DNA from: Streptomyces dengpaensis
GTDB taxonomy: Bacteria; Actinomycetota; Actinomycetes; Streptomycetales; Streptomycetaceae
DNA length: 64,000 bases
NCBI RefSeq assembly: GCF_002946835.1
Contig: NZ_CP026652.1
Location: forward strand, 310,001 to 374,000
Direction: 5' to 3'
The notes under the pieces are model-generated. The model was given only the letters and a program-made list of their open reading frames with translations. It had not been told where the DNA came from and did no database searches. This document shows positions 51,252 to 60,074 of this stretch, piece by piece (the first letter of the stretch is position 1; each line of letters begins with the position of its first letter). Made by a program: the position numbers and the translations under genes.

Positions 51252-54200
51252 TCAGCGCAGGCCGAAGGCCCGGGTGATCGTCTGGGAGACGGCGTTGTCG
51301 GCGCTGTCCCGGCCGGTGACCCGGAGGCTGACGAAGCCGGCGGACTTCGGGGCCTCGAGGCTCGTCCGCCATCCGTCACCGGCGCGGTCCAGGTCGGCCC
51401 GCTGCCAGGTCGCCCCGTCGTCGTACGAGATCTCGACGGAGAGCTTCCCGATGGCGGCGGTCGTTCCGGGCAGGTGCGATGCGGTCACCGTGAGCTTGGC
51501 GCGCCGGTCCGCCCGGCCCGCCTTGTCGGTGTCCACGCCGTAGTCGAGCTGGATCAGCGGCAGGGACTCTACCGACTCGACCCCGGTGGCCGCGGAGGTG
51601 AAGTTCCACTCGGTCAGCGTGTGCGTCGAGTACGGGTGAGCCCAGGCGCCCCGGTCGTTGTCGACCACCAGCCGGTAGGGCAGCCGCTCCGCGGCGAGCC
51701 GGGGAACCGGCAGGAACTCGGCGTTGCCCCAGTTGAGTTGGCGGTCACCCTGGTAGAGCGACATCCAGTTCTTGACGTCGAAGTTGCCGCGGGCATCCCC
51801 GACATGGCCGGCGCCGGAGTCGCCCCAGCCGGGCGCGGGGATGTACACGGTGTCGAGGTAGCGCACCGGTTGGGAGCTCGTCGGGCCCATTCGGGGTCGC
51901 TGGATCGGTCCGAACCAGTCGGCCTTGCCGGCCCTACCGGCCGGGTAGCGCAGGTTATTGATCGAGTGCTGCCCGGTCTCCGTGGGAATGAAGGCGCTTT
52001 CGTACCAAGCGGCGTCGGAGGTGACCCAGTCGGTCCGCTCTCCCTGGGCGGGAACGGTGAGCTGGTTTCCGGCGGTCCAGCCCTGCCACACGTCGTAACG
52101 GAACTCGTTCGCCTTGCCGGGCCGGTGGTTGCGGAACGAGACGTCCACCCGGCCCAGGTCGCGCGGCTCCACCCGCCAGGTCGGGTCCGCCGGGACGGCG
52201 CCGGTCCAGTGGTGCACGACGTCGTAGAGATAGTCGGTGGTGGGATGCGAGGTGACCTTCAGCTCGACGGAGCCCCGCTGGAGCGCGTCGATCAGGTCGT
52301 CGCCCTGGTCGGTGTTGAGTGTCGCGACCGTCAGCGGGGCCGGGCTCTCCGGGCTCCAGGGGTTCTCGTCCCAGGGCCGCAGCCGGCCGATGCCGTCGTG
52401 GGCGACCAGGAGCATCTGCGCGCCCGCCGCCGCGGCGGCCTCCGCCTGCTCCTTGATCGTGACGGAGTCGCTGCGCCGCACTACCACGGCCTTGCCGCGT
52501 ACGCCCTTGCGGGCGAGTGTCTCGGCCGCACCCTCCTCAGCGAAGACCGCCCCCAGGGTCCGGGTGCCGGCCGGCAGCGGCTTGGCCGCACGCTTGACCA
52601 GCGGGTCGTCGAAGGTCTCCGACTTCGTGCCCACGGTCAGCGCCGGCTGCTCGAGGCGGAAGCGGGCGCCGAACTCGAACTTGCCGTCGGTGACCTTCTC
52701 TCCGGTCGGCAGCGCCCAGATACTGTCGTAGGTCTCGTTGGGCATCGTGGAGGACTCGACCAGGCTGTCGGTGAACGACCGGTGGATGTCCAGTCGCGGA
52801 GCGACGGCGGTGGTCTGCCTCGGCGCGTGGGCGAGGATCTGACGGGCCTTCCGGCCGTCCAGGGTGACGGTACGGTCCTGGTCCAGCTTGACGTCGTTGA
52901 AGGCGAGCATCGCCATGCCCAGCGAGTGCGGCCCGTTGGCCCCCCGCACATCGGCGATGAGCCATCCGCTGTAGCTGCCGACCGGCAGCCGTGCGGTGCC
53001 GGTGCCGGACGCGTCGAGATCCACCACCGTGAACAGGCGGTGAGCGGTGAGGACGACCCTGCCGGACAGCGGCTTGCCCGCCCGGTCCTTCGCGACGATG
53101 GTCAGGTTCTGCCGCTGCCCCTCCTTCGCCGCGCCGATCAGGGTCCTGGCCCGGACCTTTCCGGCGCTGTCCTTACCGGTGATCATGCCGCTGATCTGCT
53201 GGTCCGTGGGCAGTCGGTCCAGGACCGCGGTCAGGAGGACCGAGGTGGTGCCGTGGGCGGGAACGGTGACCTTGTCCTCGGAGAGGGTGAACAGCCCCGC
53301 CGGGGCGGCCGCGTCGATCGCCAGGTCGAGGCTGACCGGGGCGTCGCCGGTGTTGGTGTACGTCACCTTCCGGACGTCGGTCTCACCCGGCTCGTGTGGC
53401 CAGGCGCTGAAGCCGGAGAAGGCGCTGACGGTCGCGAAGACCGAGGTGTTCACCGCCGCCAGGGCGTCGAGCCGCCCACCGCCGGCCTGGTACGGGGTGT
53501 ACGACGGGGTGGCCTTGGCGCTGCTGACCAGTGCTTCCTTCAGCTGCGCGCCGGTCCAGTCGGGGTGGACGGAGGCCAGCAGCGCGGCGGCGCCGGCGAC
53601 GTGCGGTGTCGCCATCGACGTACCGCTCATCGTGGTGTAGTAGCCCGAGCCTCGGCGGTAGTGGGAGCGGGCCGCGAGGATGTCGACGCCGGGTGCGGTG
53701 ATTTCGGGCTTCAGCCCGAAATCACCGACACGCGGGCCCGTGCTGGAGAAGTCGGCGAGCTGGTCCGCGGAGTCGACGGCGCCGACGGTCAGCGCGGAGT
53801 CCGCGGCACCGGGGCTGCTGATGGAGTTCGGACCTCCGTTGCCCGCCGCGATGACGAACAGCGCGCCGGTCTCGAGGCTGAGCCGGTCGACCGCCTGGCT
53901 CATCGGGTCGGTGGCGTCACCGCCTCCGCCCAGGCTCATGCTGATGATCTTGGCCTGCTGGTCCCGGGCGGCCCATTCCATGCCCGCGATGATCCAGGAC
54001 TCCTGGCCCGAGCCGTTCTGGTCGAGCACCTTGCCGATCTCCAGCCGGGCGCCTGGGGCGACACCGCGCTCCTGGCCGTCGGAGGCACTGCCGGTGCCGG
54101 CGACCGTCGAGGCGACGTGGGTGCCGTGACCGTGGTAGTCGGCGACATCCGGCTCGTGCGGGACGAAGCTGGCGCTGTCGTCGATCTGCTCGGCCAGGTC

Positions 54201-55007
54201 GGGGTGCTCGGTGTCCACACCGGTGTCGAGCACCGCCACCTTCACACCCTTGCCGGTGTTCCCCCTTGCCCAGACCTGCTGCGCACCGATCTGTGCGGTC
54301 GAATCGGCGAGGCCGGCCCTCACCTTGCCGTCGAGCCAGACCTTGGCGATGCCACCCGCGAAGGCCGGCTTCGCCGACCGGGACGCCGCGCCGGAACCGC
54401 CGGTGAGCGCTGACCAGAACGCCGGAGCCTGCTTGCGGTTCTGCGCGAGGGCCGCGCCCTGAATGCTGCCCAGCCGGCGCACGACGGTTGAGCCGGCCAC
54501 CTTCGGCTGGGTGCGGGACCTGGCGGCGGCGTCGGTGTAGCTCACGACGAGCGGGAGCCGGGAGGTGTGCGCGTCGTCGTATCCGTCGGCGACCAGCCGG
54601 GTCACGTTGAACAGCTGCTTGTCCAGCTTTCCGGCGCTGACGTACGGCAGGACGGAGTCGGGATAGACGTACATCGAGCCGTCGATGACGGCCCGGTGGA
54701 AGCCTGTGGTGGTTCCGTTCGCGCCTTCGAAGGACCGGACGACGGTGCCGTCGGCGGCGGTGCCGATCGTGACCTTGTCACCGGTGATCAGGGTGACGGT
54801 GTGCGTGCCGCCGTTGCCGGGGGACCACTGTGCGGCTTTGGCGGACACGGGGGTGGCCGGGCTCGCGGACACCACGGCGGTGGCTGGTACGACCCCGAGT
54901 GCCAGGGCCGCGACCGCGCCGAGCGCGATCAACCTGGGTCTGGGAAGGGGCATTTCGGGCAAGGAGGGCCTCCAGGCGAACCAGGAACGGGAGTTGACCT
55001 GGATCAT
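51252..55007 (-). CDS. Secreted S8 family serine peptidase (subtilase)
   Basis: 1,251 aa. The signal region is LIALGAVAALALGVVPATAV. The prodomain carries the repeat-like HTVTLITGDKVTIG and LDKQLFNVTRLVADGYDDAH. The catalytic triad is visible: Asp in VAVLDTGVDTEHPDL, His in YHGHGTHVASTVAGT, Ser in MSGTSMATPHVAGAAALL. After it comes a long C-terminal part with Fn3-like strands and a PA-type insertion (LLVAHDGIGRLRPWDENPW). It ends SDNAV-like DSADNAVSQTITRAFGLR. It probably degrades extracellular protein. Starts at 55031, 55007 and 54953 are possible; GAGGG 7 bases before 55007 favours that one. Confidence 0.92.
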   Translation of the reverse strand: MIQVNSRSWFAWRPSLPEMPLPRPRLIALGAVAALALGVVPATAVVSASPATPVSAKAAQWSPGNGGTHTVTLITGDKVTIGTAADGTVVRSFEGANGTTTGFHRAVIDGSMYVYPDSVLPYVSAGKLDKQLFNVTRLVADGYDDAHTSRLPLVVSYTDAAARSRTQPKVAGSTVVRRLGSIQGAALAQNRKQAPAFWSALTGGSGAASRSAKPAFAGGIAKVWLDGKVRAGLADSTAQIGAQQVWARGNTGKGVKVAVLDTGVDTEHPDLAEQIDDSASFVPHEPDVADYHGHGTHVASTVAGTGSASDGQERGVAPGARLEIGKVLDQNGSGQESWIIAGMEWAARDQQAKIISMSLGGGGDATDPMSQAVDRLSLETGALFVIAAGNGGPNSISSPGAADSALTVGAVDSADQLADFSSTGPRVGDFGLKPEITAPGVDILAARSHYRRGSGYYTTMSGTSMATPHVAGAAALLASVHPDWTGAQLKEALVSSAKATPSYTPYQAGGGRLDALAAVNTSVFATVSAFSGFSAWPHEPGETDVRKVTYTNTGDAPVSLDLAIDAAAPAGLFTLSEDKVTVPAHGTTSVLLTAVLDRLPTDQQISGMITGKDSAGKVRARTLIGAAKEGQRQNLTIVAKDRAGKPLSGRVVLTAHRLFTVVDLDASGTGTARLPVGSYSGWLIADVRGANGPHSLGMAMLAFNDVKLDQDRTVTLDGRKARQILAHAPRQTTAVAPRLDIHRSFTDSLVESSTMPNETYDSIWALPTGEKVTDGKFEFGARFRLEQPALTVGTKSETFDDPLVKRAAKPLPAGTRTLGAVFAEEGAAETLARKGVRGKAVVVRRSDSVTIKEQAEAAAAAGAQMLLVAHDGIGRLRPWDENPWSPESPAPLTVATLNTDQGDDLIDALQRGSVELKVTSHPTTDYLYDVVHHWTGAVPADPTWRVEPRDLGRVDVSFRNHRPGKANEFRYDVWQGWTAGNQLTVPAQGERTDWVTSDAAWYESAFIPTETGQHSINNLRYPAGRAGKADWFGPIQRPRMGPTSSQPVRYLDTVYIPAPGWGDSGAGHVGDARGNFDVKNWMSLYQGDRQLNWGNAEFLPVPRLAAERLPYRLVVDNDRGAWAHPYSTHTLTEWNFTSAATGVESVESLPLIQLDYGVDTDKAGRADRRAKLTVTASHLPGTTAAIGKLSVEISYDDGATWQRADLDRAGDGWRTSLEAPKSAGFVSLRVTGRDSADNAVSQTITRAFGLR

Positions 55008-55055
55008 GGAGGCGCCCTCGGCCTCCGGCAATGGATTCCCCCTGGCGCGGCTGCG

Positions 55056-55268
55056 TCATGGCACAACTGCGCTACCGCCGGGCCGGAAACGGGCCGGGGC
55101 GAGCGAGGCGCGGCCGATCCGGTTGAGGCCGAAGACCAGCAGGACCAGCCCGGCCGTGGCGACGACCTCGCCCAGCCACAGGTGACCGTCGGACCGGTCG
55201 TGGGCGGAGAACTTCACCAGCGGCCTCGCGAACATCGCGTCGGCCAGGATCGCCCCGCCGATCGCCCC
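55056..55268 (-). pseudogene. Aquaporin (MIP family), C-terminal stump
   Basis: The frame GAIGGAILADAMFARPLVKF, HDRSDGHLWLGEVVATAGLV LLVFGLNRIGR is the middle of an aquaporin-like channel up to a membrane segment. It then runs on to a stop at 55056. The N-terminal half is missing and meets the broken ABC ATPase on the other strand. Confidence 0.55.
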
Positions 55269-55274
55269 CGGCGC

Positions 55275-55421
55275 GAGCTGCGCTCCATCCTCGACTGGCT
55301 GGACTTCGCCGGCATCGAAGCCGACGAGCTGACCGTGCACGACCTCGACGACGTGTTCTTCGCCCTGACCCGCTCCACCGTGCCGAGCCAGCCCAGCCAG
55401 CCCAAGGAGGCTGTCCGATGA
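55275..55421 (+). pseudogene. ABC transporter ATPase (DrrA-type), C-terminal stump
   Basis: ELRSILDWLDFAGIEADELT then HDLDDVFFALTRSTVPS and a stop that overlaps the ATG of the permease remnant by 4 bases (ATGA). All nucleotide-binding motifs are lost. Confidence 0.6.
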
Positions 55422-55690
55422 GCTCCCTCTCCCTCGCCGTGCGCGACTATGCTGCGCCACAACCTCCTGCACGCCCGCCGCTACCGTCCCTGACACTGAA
55501 TCAGCTGCTCACCCCGGTCATGCTGCTGCTTTTCGTCTACCTCTTCGGCGACGTGATGAGCGCCGGCATCGGCAGCGGGGGGCGGACCGGTCCGAGTACA
55601 TCGCGTATCTCGTCCCCGGCCTCCTGCTGATGACCATCGGCGGCACCACGATCGGGACCGCGGTGTCCGTTGCCCGTGCAGGCCGGTGCC
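55418..55690 (+). pseudogene. ABC-2 type permease (DrrB-type), frameshifted N-terminal remnant
   Basis: Starts MSSLSLAVRD. The usual MLRHNLLHARRY is in another frame, then SLTLNQLLTPVMLLLFVYLF GDVMSAGIG returns, and YIAYLVPGLLLMTIGGTTIG is in a third. Translational coupling with the ATPase stump is preserved. It ends at the TnpB element. Confidence 0.6.
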
Positions 55691-55786
55691 GTACGACGAG
55701 AACGGGCCGGGAGGGGCGTCCAGCAGGGCCAGGCCCGGTAGTCCTAGCTCGGACACCAGGGAGCAAGTAAACCGCTGTTGACTTGC

Positions 55787-55865
55787 TCCTCGGGCTGAAG
55801 CCCGAGGATTCTGGCCTTCCCGCCCGAACCCTGTGCCGCTACGCGGCACAGGGTTCGGGCGGGAA
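55787..55865 (-). ncRNA. Probable omegaRNA scaffold at the TnpB right end
   Basis: Two strong stems follow and overlap the 3' end of tnpB. One is a perfect 23-bp stem with a 3-base loop (55817-55839 with 55843-55865) straddling the stop codon. The other is a 10-bp stem at 55787-55808. TnpB systems make their guide RNA from this place, with the guide being the host sequence just past the element end, near 55750-55770. Predicted from position and structure only. Confidence 0.45.
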
Positions 55866-57062
55866 TCCGTGGCTTCCTGTTTCTTCGCGCTGTGCCGGGA
55901 CGAGTCCTGGTCTTACCGGCGCTCCGCAGGCTGTCACCGCCCGTCCGGCGGCCGTTTTGACGTTCTTCGCGGCATTGTGGTCCCGGTCGTGGACGGTGCC
56001 GCAGGCGGTGCAGGTCCATTCCCGGACGTTCAGGGGCTTGGGGCCGTCTTTGATACCGCAGGCCGAGCAGGTCTGGGAGGTCGGCTCGAACCGGCCGATC
56101 TTGACCAGGGTCCGCCCGTACCGGGCCGCCTTGTACTCCAGCATGTTCACGAACGCCGACCATCCGGCGTCATGGACACTCCTGGCCAGCCTGGTGCGCG
56201 CGAGTCCTTGGACCGCCAGGTCCTCCACGCCGATCGCTTGGTTGTCGCGGATCAGCTGAGTGGAGAGCTGGTGGTGAAACTCGCGGCGGGCATCGGCCAC
56301 CTTCGCGTGGGCGCGGGCGACCTTCAGACGGGCCTTGGCCCGGTTCTTCGATCCCTTCTGCTTGCGGGACAGCTCCCGCTGGGCCTTCTTCAGTTTCTTC
56401 TCCGCCCGGCGCAGAAACCGAGGAGAGTCGATCTTCGTCCCGTCGGAGAGGACGGCGAAGTGGGTCAGGCCCAGGTCGATGCCGACCGTCTGGTCGGTGC
56501 CGGGCATCCGGGCGGCGTCCGCGCCCGGGTCGGTGTCAACGACGAACGAGGCGAAATACCGTCCGGCCGCGTCCTTGACCACGGTGACCGAGGAGGGCCG
56601 CGCGGGCAAGGTCCTCGACCACTTCACCTTCACCGCGCCGATCTTCGGGAGGTTCAGCCTCCCGGAACCAGTGATCGACCAGCGGGCATTGGCCGTGAAC
56701 CGGATCGACTGACGGCTGTCCTTGCGGGACTTGAAGCGGGGCGCACCGGTCTTCGCGCCCTTACGCTCGCCCTTGAGGGAGGCGAAGAAGTTCTTGTAGG
56801 CGGCCTCCGCGTCGCGCAGGGACTGCTGGAGCACCACCGAGGAGACCTCGCCCAGCCAGGCCCGTGAAGCGGTCTGCTTCGCGGCGGTGATCAGCTTCTT
56901 GGACAACTCGCCGGCCGTCGGGAATGGCTCGCCCGCCCCGCGGGCGTCCTCGCGAGCACGCACGGCATCGTTGAACACGACGCGGGCGCACCCGAACGCC
57001 CTGGCCAGCGCGAGGCGTTGGCCAGGTTCCGGGTACAGCCTGAAGGCGTACCGAAGCTGCAT
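55839..57062 (-). CDS. tnpB: RNA-guided endonuclease TnpB (IS200/IS605 OrfB)
   Basis: 407 aa. It starts MQLRYAFRLYPEPGQRLALA with the N-terminal wedge region, then FPTAGELSKKLITAAKQT and APRFKSRKDSRQSIRFT. RuvC motif I is TVGIDLGLTHFAVLSDG (Asp near 196), motif II is AIGVEDLAVQGLART (Glu), and motif III is CGTVHDRDHNAAKNV (Asp). The zinc ribbon is TCSACG and CTACG. All catalytic residues are present, so it should be an active guided nuclease. The frame is open far upstream through a resolvase fragment; the ATG at 57062 is the family start. Confidence 0.9.
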   Translation of the reverse strand: MQLRYAFRLYPEPGQRLALARAFGCARVVFNDAVRAREDARGAGEPFPTAGELSKKLITAAKQTASRAWLGEVSSVVLQQSLRDAEAAYKNFFASLKGERKGAKTGAPRFKSRKDSRQSIRFTANARWSITGSGRLNLPKIGAVKVKWSRTLPARPSSVTVVKDAAGRYFASFVVDTDPGADAARMPGTDQTVGIDLGLTHFAVLSDGTKIDSPRFLRRAEKKLKKAQRELSRKQKGSKNRAKARLKVARAHAKVADARREFHHQLSTQLIRDNQAIGVEDLAVQGLARTRLARSVHDAGWSAFVNMLEYKAARYGRTLVKIGRFEPTSQTCSACGIKDGPKPLNVREWTCTACGTVHDRDHNAAKNVKTAAGRAVTACGAPVRPGLVPAQREETGSHGFPPEPCAA

Positions 57063-57192
57063 GCGGTGATCGTACGAACGAGCGCCGCCCGCTACCAGAG
57101 GGAACGTATGAACGGTCGGTACTCCCTTGAAACCAGGCAGGACAGAGCGGGCCGAACGAGGGAGGCGTTGCCCGGCCTCTCCGGATCGGACC

Positions 57193-57269
57193 CCGTGACG
57201 CTCCGCGCCGGCCGTGGTGGCGCCTGCGCTCTCATGCTCCGCAGGACAGCATCCGTGACGCTCCGCGCC
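57193..57269 (+). repeat. 17-bp direct repeat 60 bp apart
   Basis: CCGTGACGCTCCGCGCC at 57193-57209 and again at 57253-57269, between tnpB and the resolvase stump. It may mark the element's left end or a small duplication. Confidence 0.4.
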
Positions 57270-57449
57270 ACAGTCACAGATTCGCTTCACCACCGGCCTG
57301 AAGGCCGATGCACTGCGAATGAATCCCGGTAGCGGTTGCCGACGGCGTGGTGTGTCCGGTCTCCCAAGAGGTATTTGGCCTATGCCGCTGCTGAACTCCC
57401 AAACAATGCAGACGTGTTGGCCGCCCCACCGCGTCTCTGCGGTATGTGC

Positions 57450-57656
57450 ATAGTGGCATCGCGCGAGAGCGTCGACCAGGCCTGTGCGGGGACGGCCGAT
57501 GCGCTTCTTGCCCGGCAGCATCCTTCCCTCGGTCTCGCGGCGCTTGGCGGCGGCGATGCCATCGGCGTGACGTTCGGCGCACAGCTCGTTCTCGTACTCG
57601 GCGGCCGCTGCAAGGACGGCGAACATGAACCGGCCTTCACATGCACCACATGGCAC
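57450..57656 (-). pseudogene. Serine recombinase (resolvase) fragment
   Basis: The frame GRFMFAVLAAAAEYENELCA then ERHADGIAAAKRRETEGRML PGKKRIGRP is the end of the catalytic domain and the long helix of a resolvase/invertase. The active-site Ser region and the DNA-binding domain are absent. Confidence 0.6.
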
Positions 57657-57774
57657 CGGGTGGTGCCGCTTGGTGCCATCCGGTGCCGCCCGGCGTCACT
57701 CCACGTCCCCAAAAGGCGCTGTGGCAGGGCTGCTCCGGCCCGCGCTGCACCCCGCAATCGGGAACGCCTTACGG

Positions 57775-57919
57775 TGGGCGCCCCGGCCGTCCCTGGTTCG
57801 GCCCCCATGCCACGGTCCAGGCCGCGGTGGTCGAGTGGATCAAGAGCGGCACCTTCAACGGCGCCGCGAACGGCCGCTTCACCGTCAACGAAAGCGGCGT
57901 GGCGAACCCCTCCCCGTGA
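57775..57919 (+). pseudogene. Unrecognised C-terminal fragment
   Basis: The frame GRPGRPWFGPHATVQAAVVE WIKSGTFNGAANGRFTVNES and GVANPSP looks like the real end of a protein but has no start or upstream part. Family not recognised. Confidence 0.25.
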
Positions 57920-58154
57920 CGAGCAGCATCGGACGCTGCATTCGCACTACCGCATCCGACATCACCCGCCAGACCGCGGGTGGCGTCAAGACCAGTCAGC
58001 GACGTGCGAGCACGGTCAGAGGTGCCCTCATAGTCCCGTCGGAACGACTCCCGGCCTCGGGCTCTGGCACTTCTTGTGGAGCGGTGACGCTCGGTCAGAA
58101 GCTGCGGGGCCCCGCATGTCGATCGCTGTTGGTGTCAGGCGTTCGGCCGCAGTA

Positions 58155-58189
58155 GCCCCCGCCGTGGCCTGCGAGGCCACGGCGGGGGC
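58155..58189 (-). terminator. Strong hairpin after the small secreted protein
   Basis: GCCCCCGCCGTGGCCT at 58155-58170 pairs perfectly with 58174-58189, a 16-bp stem and 3-base loop, 26 bases past the natural stop at 58215. Confidence 0.7.
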
Positions 58190-58214
58190 AACAGGTGATG
58201 AGCCCGGTGGTTCG

Positions 58215-58671
58215 TCAGATGTCGTACAGGCTGGCGGTAACTGACCCCTCGTCGGTGGAGATGGTGTAGCTGCCAGGGCCCTCGACCGGCACGCAGCCAG
58301 GCGGCGAGGACGTCGTCGTCGTTGATGCCGGTGTCGTCCTCGCCCACGAAGGCGCACACCTCGGTGACGGGGTGGTCGACGAACCTCATCTCGTAGGGGG
58401 CGGCGTCCGGGTAGCGCGGGAGGGTGGGGGTGTTGATGTCGACGTCCGGGTGTTCCCACAGTGCGGTCTGCTGGCCCCAGGGCGCCTGCAGGCAGACCCT
58501 TCCGTAGGGCTCGGGCAGGTCGTTGTTGTCGCTCTCCTTGGGGTTGGAGAAGTCGATCGAGTACACGACGGGTCCAGGTGCCGCCGCCTGTGCAGAGGTG
58601 GCAGCCCTGCCGAGCAGCAGCAGTGCTGTCGAGGCAACAGCCGCCAGACGGCCCACGGAATTGAAACGCAT
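58215..58671 (-). pseudogene. Small secreted protein with a late frameshift
   Basis: Signal peptide MRFNSVGRLAAVASTALLLL then GRAATSAQAA. The mature part follows: PVVYSIDFSNPKESDNNDLP, GRVCLQAPWGQQTALWEHPD, FVDHPVTEVCAFVGEDDTGI. After VLAAW a one-base shift restores GCVPVEGPGSYTISTDEGSV TASLYDI and a stop at 58215, followed at once by a terminator. The raw frame instead runs on to 58135. Three cysteines occur in the restored form. Function unknown; a beta-rich exported protein. Confidence 0.6.
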
Positions 58672-58692
58672 TCCCCTCCCCTTTCGCTTTTA

Positions 58693-58708
58693 GTAGTCAT
58701 GCGACTAC
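58693..58708. promoter_or_regulatory. Palindrome upstream of the small secreted protein
   Basis: GTAGTC-ATGC-GACTAC, perfect 6-base arms, 22 bases before the start. Probable operator; regulator unknown. Confidence 0.4.
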
Positions 58709-59006
58709 GCAGAGGGGCGATAGGGGAACGATGACGCCCGCTCGTCGGGAGCGATGCTGAAACCACTCAGGGGACTGACGCTGGTGCTCACCTCGCATGC
58801 CGTGCGCGTCGCCTGGCCCATCGCGGTCGCACAGCTTCGAGTTCGGGGCAGTTGGCCGGTCTGCAGTGATCGCTGGTCGGGCCGCGGAGGGCTCCGTTCT
58901 CAATACCGGGGCGCTAGCGGGAGGTGCGCCGCCCCGGATCGCCCCGAGGGCGGCACGCCGTCATCCTGGAACGTAGGGGGTCTCCCGCGGCCGGAAGGAG
59001 CTTCCG

Positions 59007-59924
59007 ATGAAGGCCGTACGAACCCACGATCGTGATGCGGCTGCAGACAGCCTGGTTGTGGAGGAGGCACCATACCCGTACGCGGGCGAGGGCGACGTGA
59101 TCGTAAAGGTGCACGCTGCCTCCTTCACCCCGGATGAGCTGAGCTGGCCGGCCACCTGGGTCGACCGTGGCGGCAGGGACCGAGCGCCCGTCATTCCGGG
59201 ACACGAGGTGTCCGGTGAGGTCGCCGAGGTCGCGGTCGGCACCACCGGGCTGTCGGCCGGTCAGCGTGTCATCGGGCTGACCGACTGGAACCGGGACGGC
59301 ACTCTCGCGGAGTATGTGGCGGTGGAGGCGCGCAATCTGGCTCCGCTGCCTGCGGGAATCGACCACGTGCAGGCGGCGGCTCTGCCGATGCCGGGCCTCA
59401 CCGCCTGGCAGGGCCTCTTCATACACGGAAGGCTGGAGGCTGGGCAGAGCGTGCTCGTGCACGGTGCGGGAGGAGGCGTGGGAATGGCCGCGACGCAGCT
59501 TGCCCGCGAAGCCGGGGCGCGCGTGATCGGGACGGGGCGCGCGGGGAGCCGGGACCGGGTGCTGGAGCTCGGCGCAGAGGTTTTCGTCGACCTCGAACAG
59601 CCGGGGTGGGAGGAAGCGGTAGGCCGCGTCGACCTCGTCTTCGATGCCCTCGGCGGGGAGGTACTCGATCGCTCGGCCGCCGTGGTCGGGCCCGGCGGCA
59701 CGCTGGTGAGCATCGTCCAACCCCCGAACGTGCGGCCCGAGGACGGTCGGGCCATGTATTTCATCGTCGAACCCAACCGTGGTCACCTCCTGGAGATCAT
59801 CAGCAGGCATCGGGAGGGCTGGCTGCGCCCGGTGGTGGGTGCCGTCCATCCTCTGGACCGTGCGCCGGAGGCGTTCCGCGCGAAGAAGGGAACAGTCGGC
59901 AAGACCGTCATCCACGTTGTGTGA
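59007..59924 (+). CDS. NADP-dependent quinone oxidoreductase (MDR)
   Basis: 305 aa, QOR-like without zinc ligands. It starts MKAVRTHDRDAAADSLVVEE. The GroES domain has VIPGHEVSGEVAEVAVG. The nucleotide site is SVLVHGAGGGVGMAATQLAR. The C-terminus is AFRAKKGTVGKTVIHVV. It reduces quinones or enals with NADPH. AAGGAG lies 8 bases before the ATG. It is convergent with the NmrA-type gene. Confidence 0.9.
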   Translation: MKAVRTHDRDAAADSLVVEEAPYPYAGEGDVIVKVHAASFTPDELSWPATWVDRGGRDRAPVIPGHEVSGEVAEVAVGTTGLSAGQRVIGLTDWNRDGTLAEYVAVEARNLAPLPAGIDHVQAAALPMPGLTAWQGLFIHGRLEAGQSVLVHGAGGGVGMAATQLAREAGARVIGTGRAGSRDRVLELGAEVFVDLEQPGWEEAVGRVDLVFDALGGEVLDRSAAVVGPGGTLVSIVQPPNVRPEDGRAMYFIVEPNRGHLLEIISRHREGWLRPVVGAVHPLDRAPEAFRAKKGTVGKTVIHVV

Positions 59925-60074
59925 GCGCCACACAGCCGGATCAGTGTCCTTGCCGCCAGGAGTACGTACTGGCTTCGCTGCGTGTGTCGTCGTGGCCAGT
60001 CTCGCTCGGCTCGTCTGCCCCGGCGCTCGCGGACGTTCTCGACGCGTTCGCTCTGGGTGTGGGGCCCAGAGGGC

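Larger units (their letters stand above)
55765..57110 (-). mobile_element. IS200/IS605-type element carrying only tnpB
   Basis: Limits approximate. The right end (low coordinates) has a 10-bp stem TCCTCGGGCT-GA-AGCCCGAGGA at 55787-55808 and a larger hairpin at 55817-55865. The left end is upstream of the tnpB start. There is no tnpA, so transposition would need a TnpA from elsewhere. Confidence 0.6.

Noticed and set aside
49944..54413. A 1,489-codon open frame on the plus strand
   Set aside because: It is the antisense of the S8 proteases. Apart from the first 60 codons it has no domain and shows arginine- and glycine-rich shadow composition.
57193..57269. Possible CRISPR-like repeats
   Set aside because: Only two copies 60 bp apart and no third unit.
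57063..57656. N-terminal extension of TnpB
   Set aside because: The frame is open by chance through a resolvase stump; TnpB proteins start at MQLRYAFRLYP.
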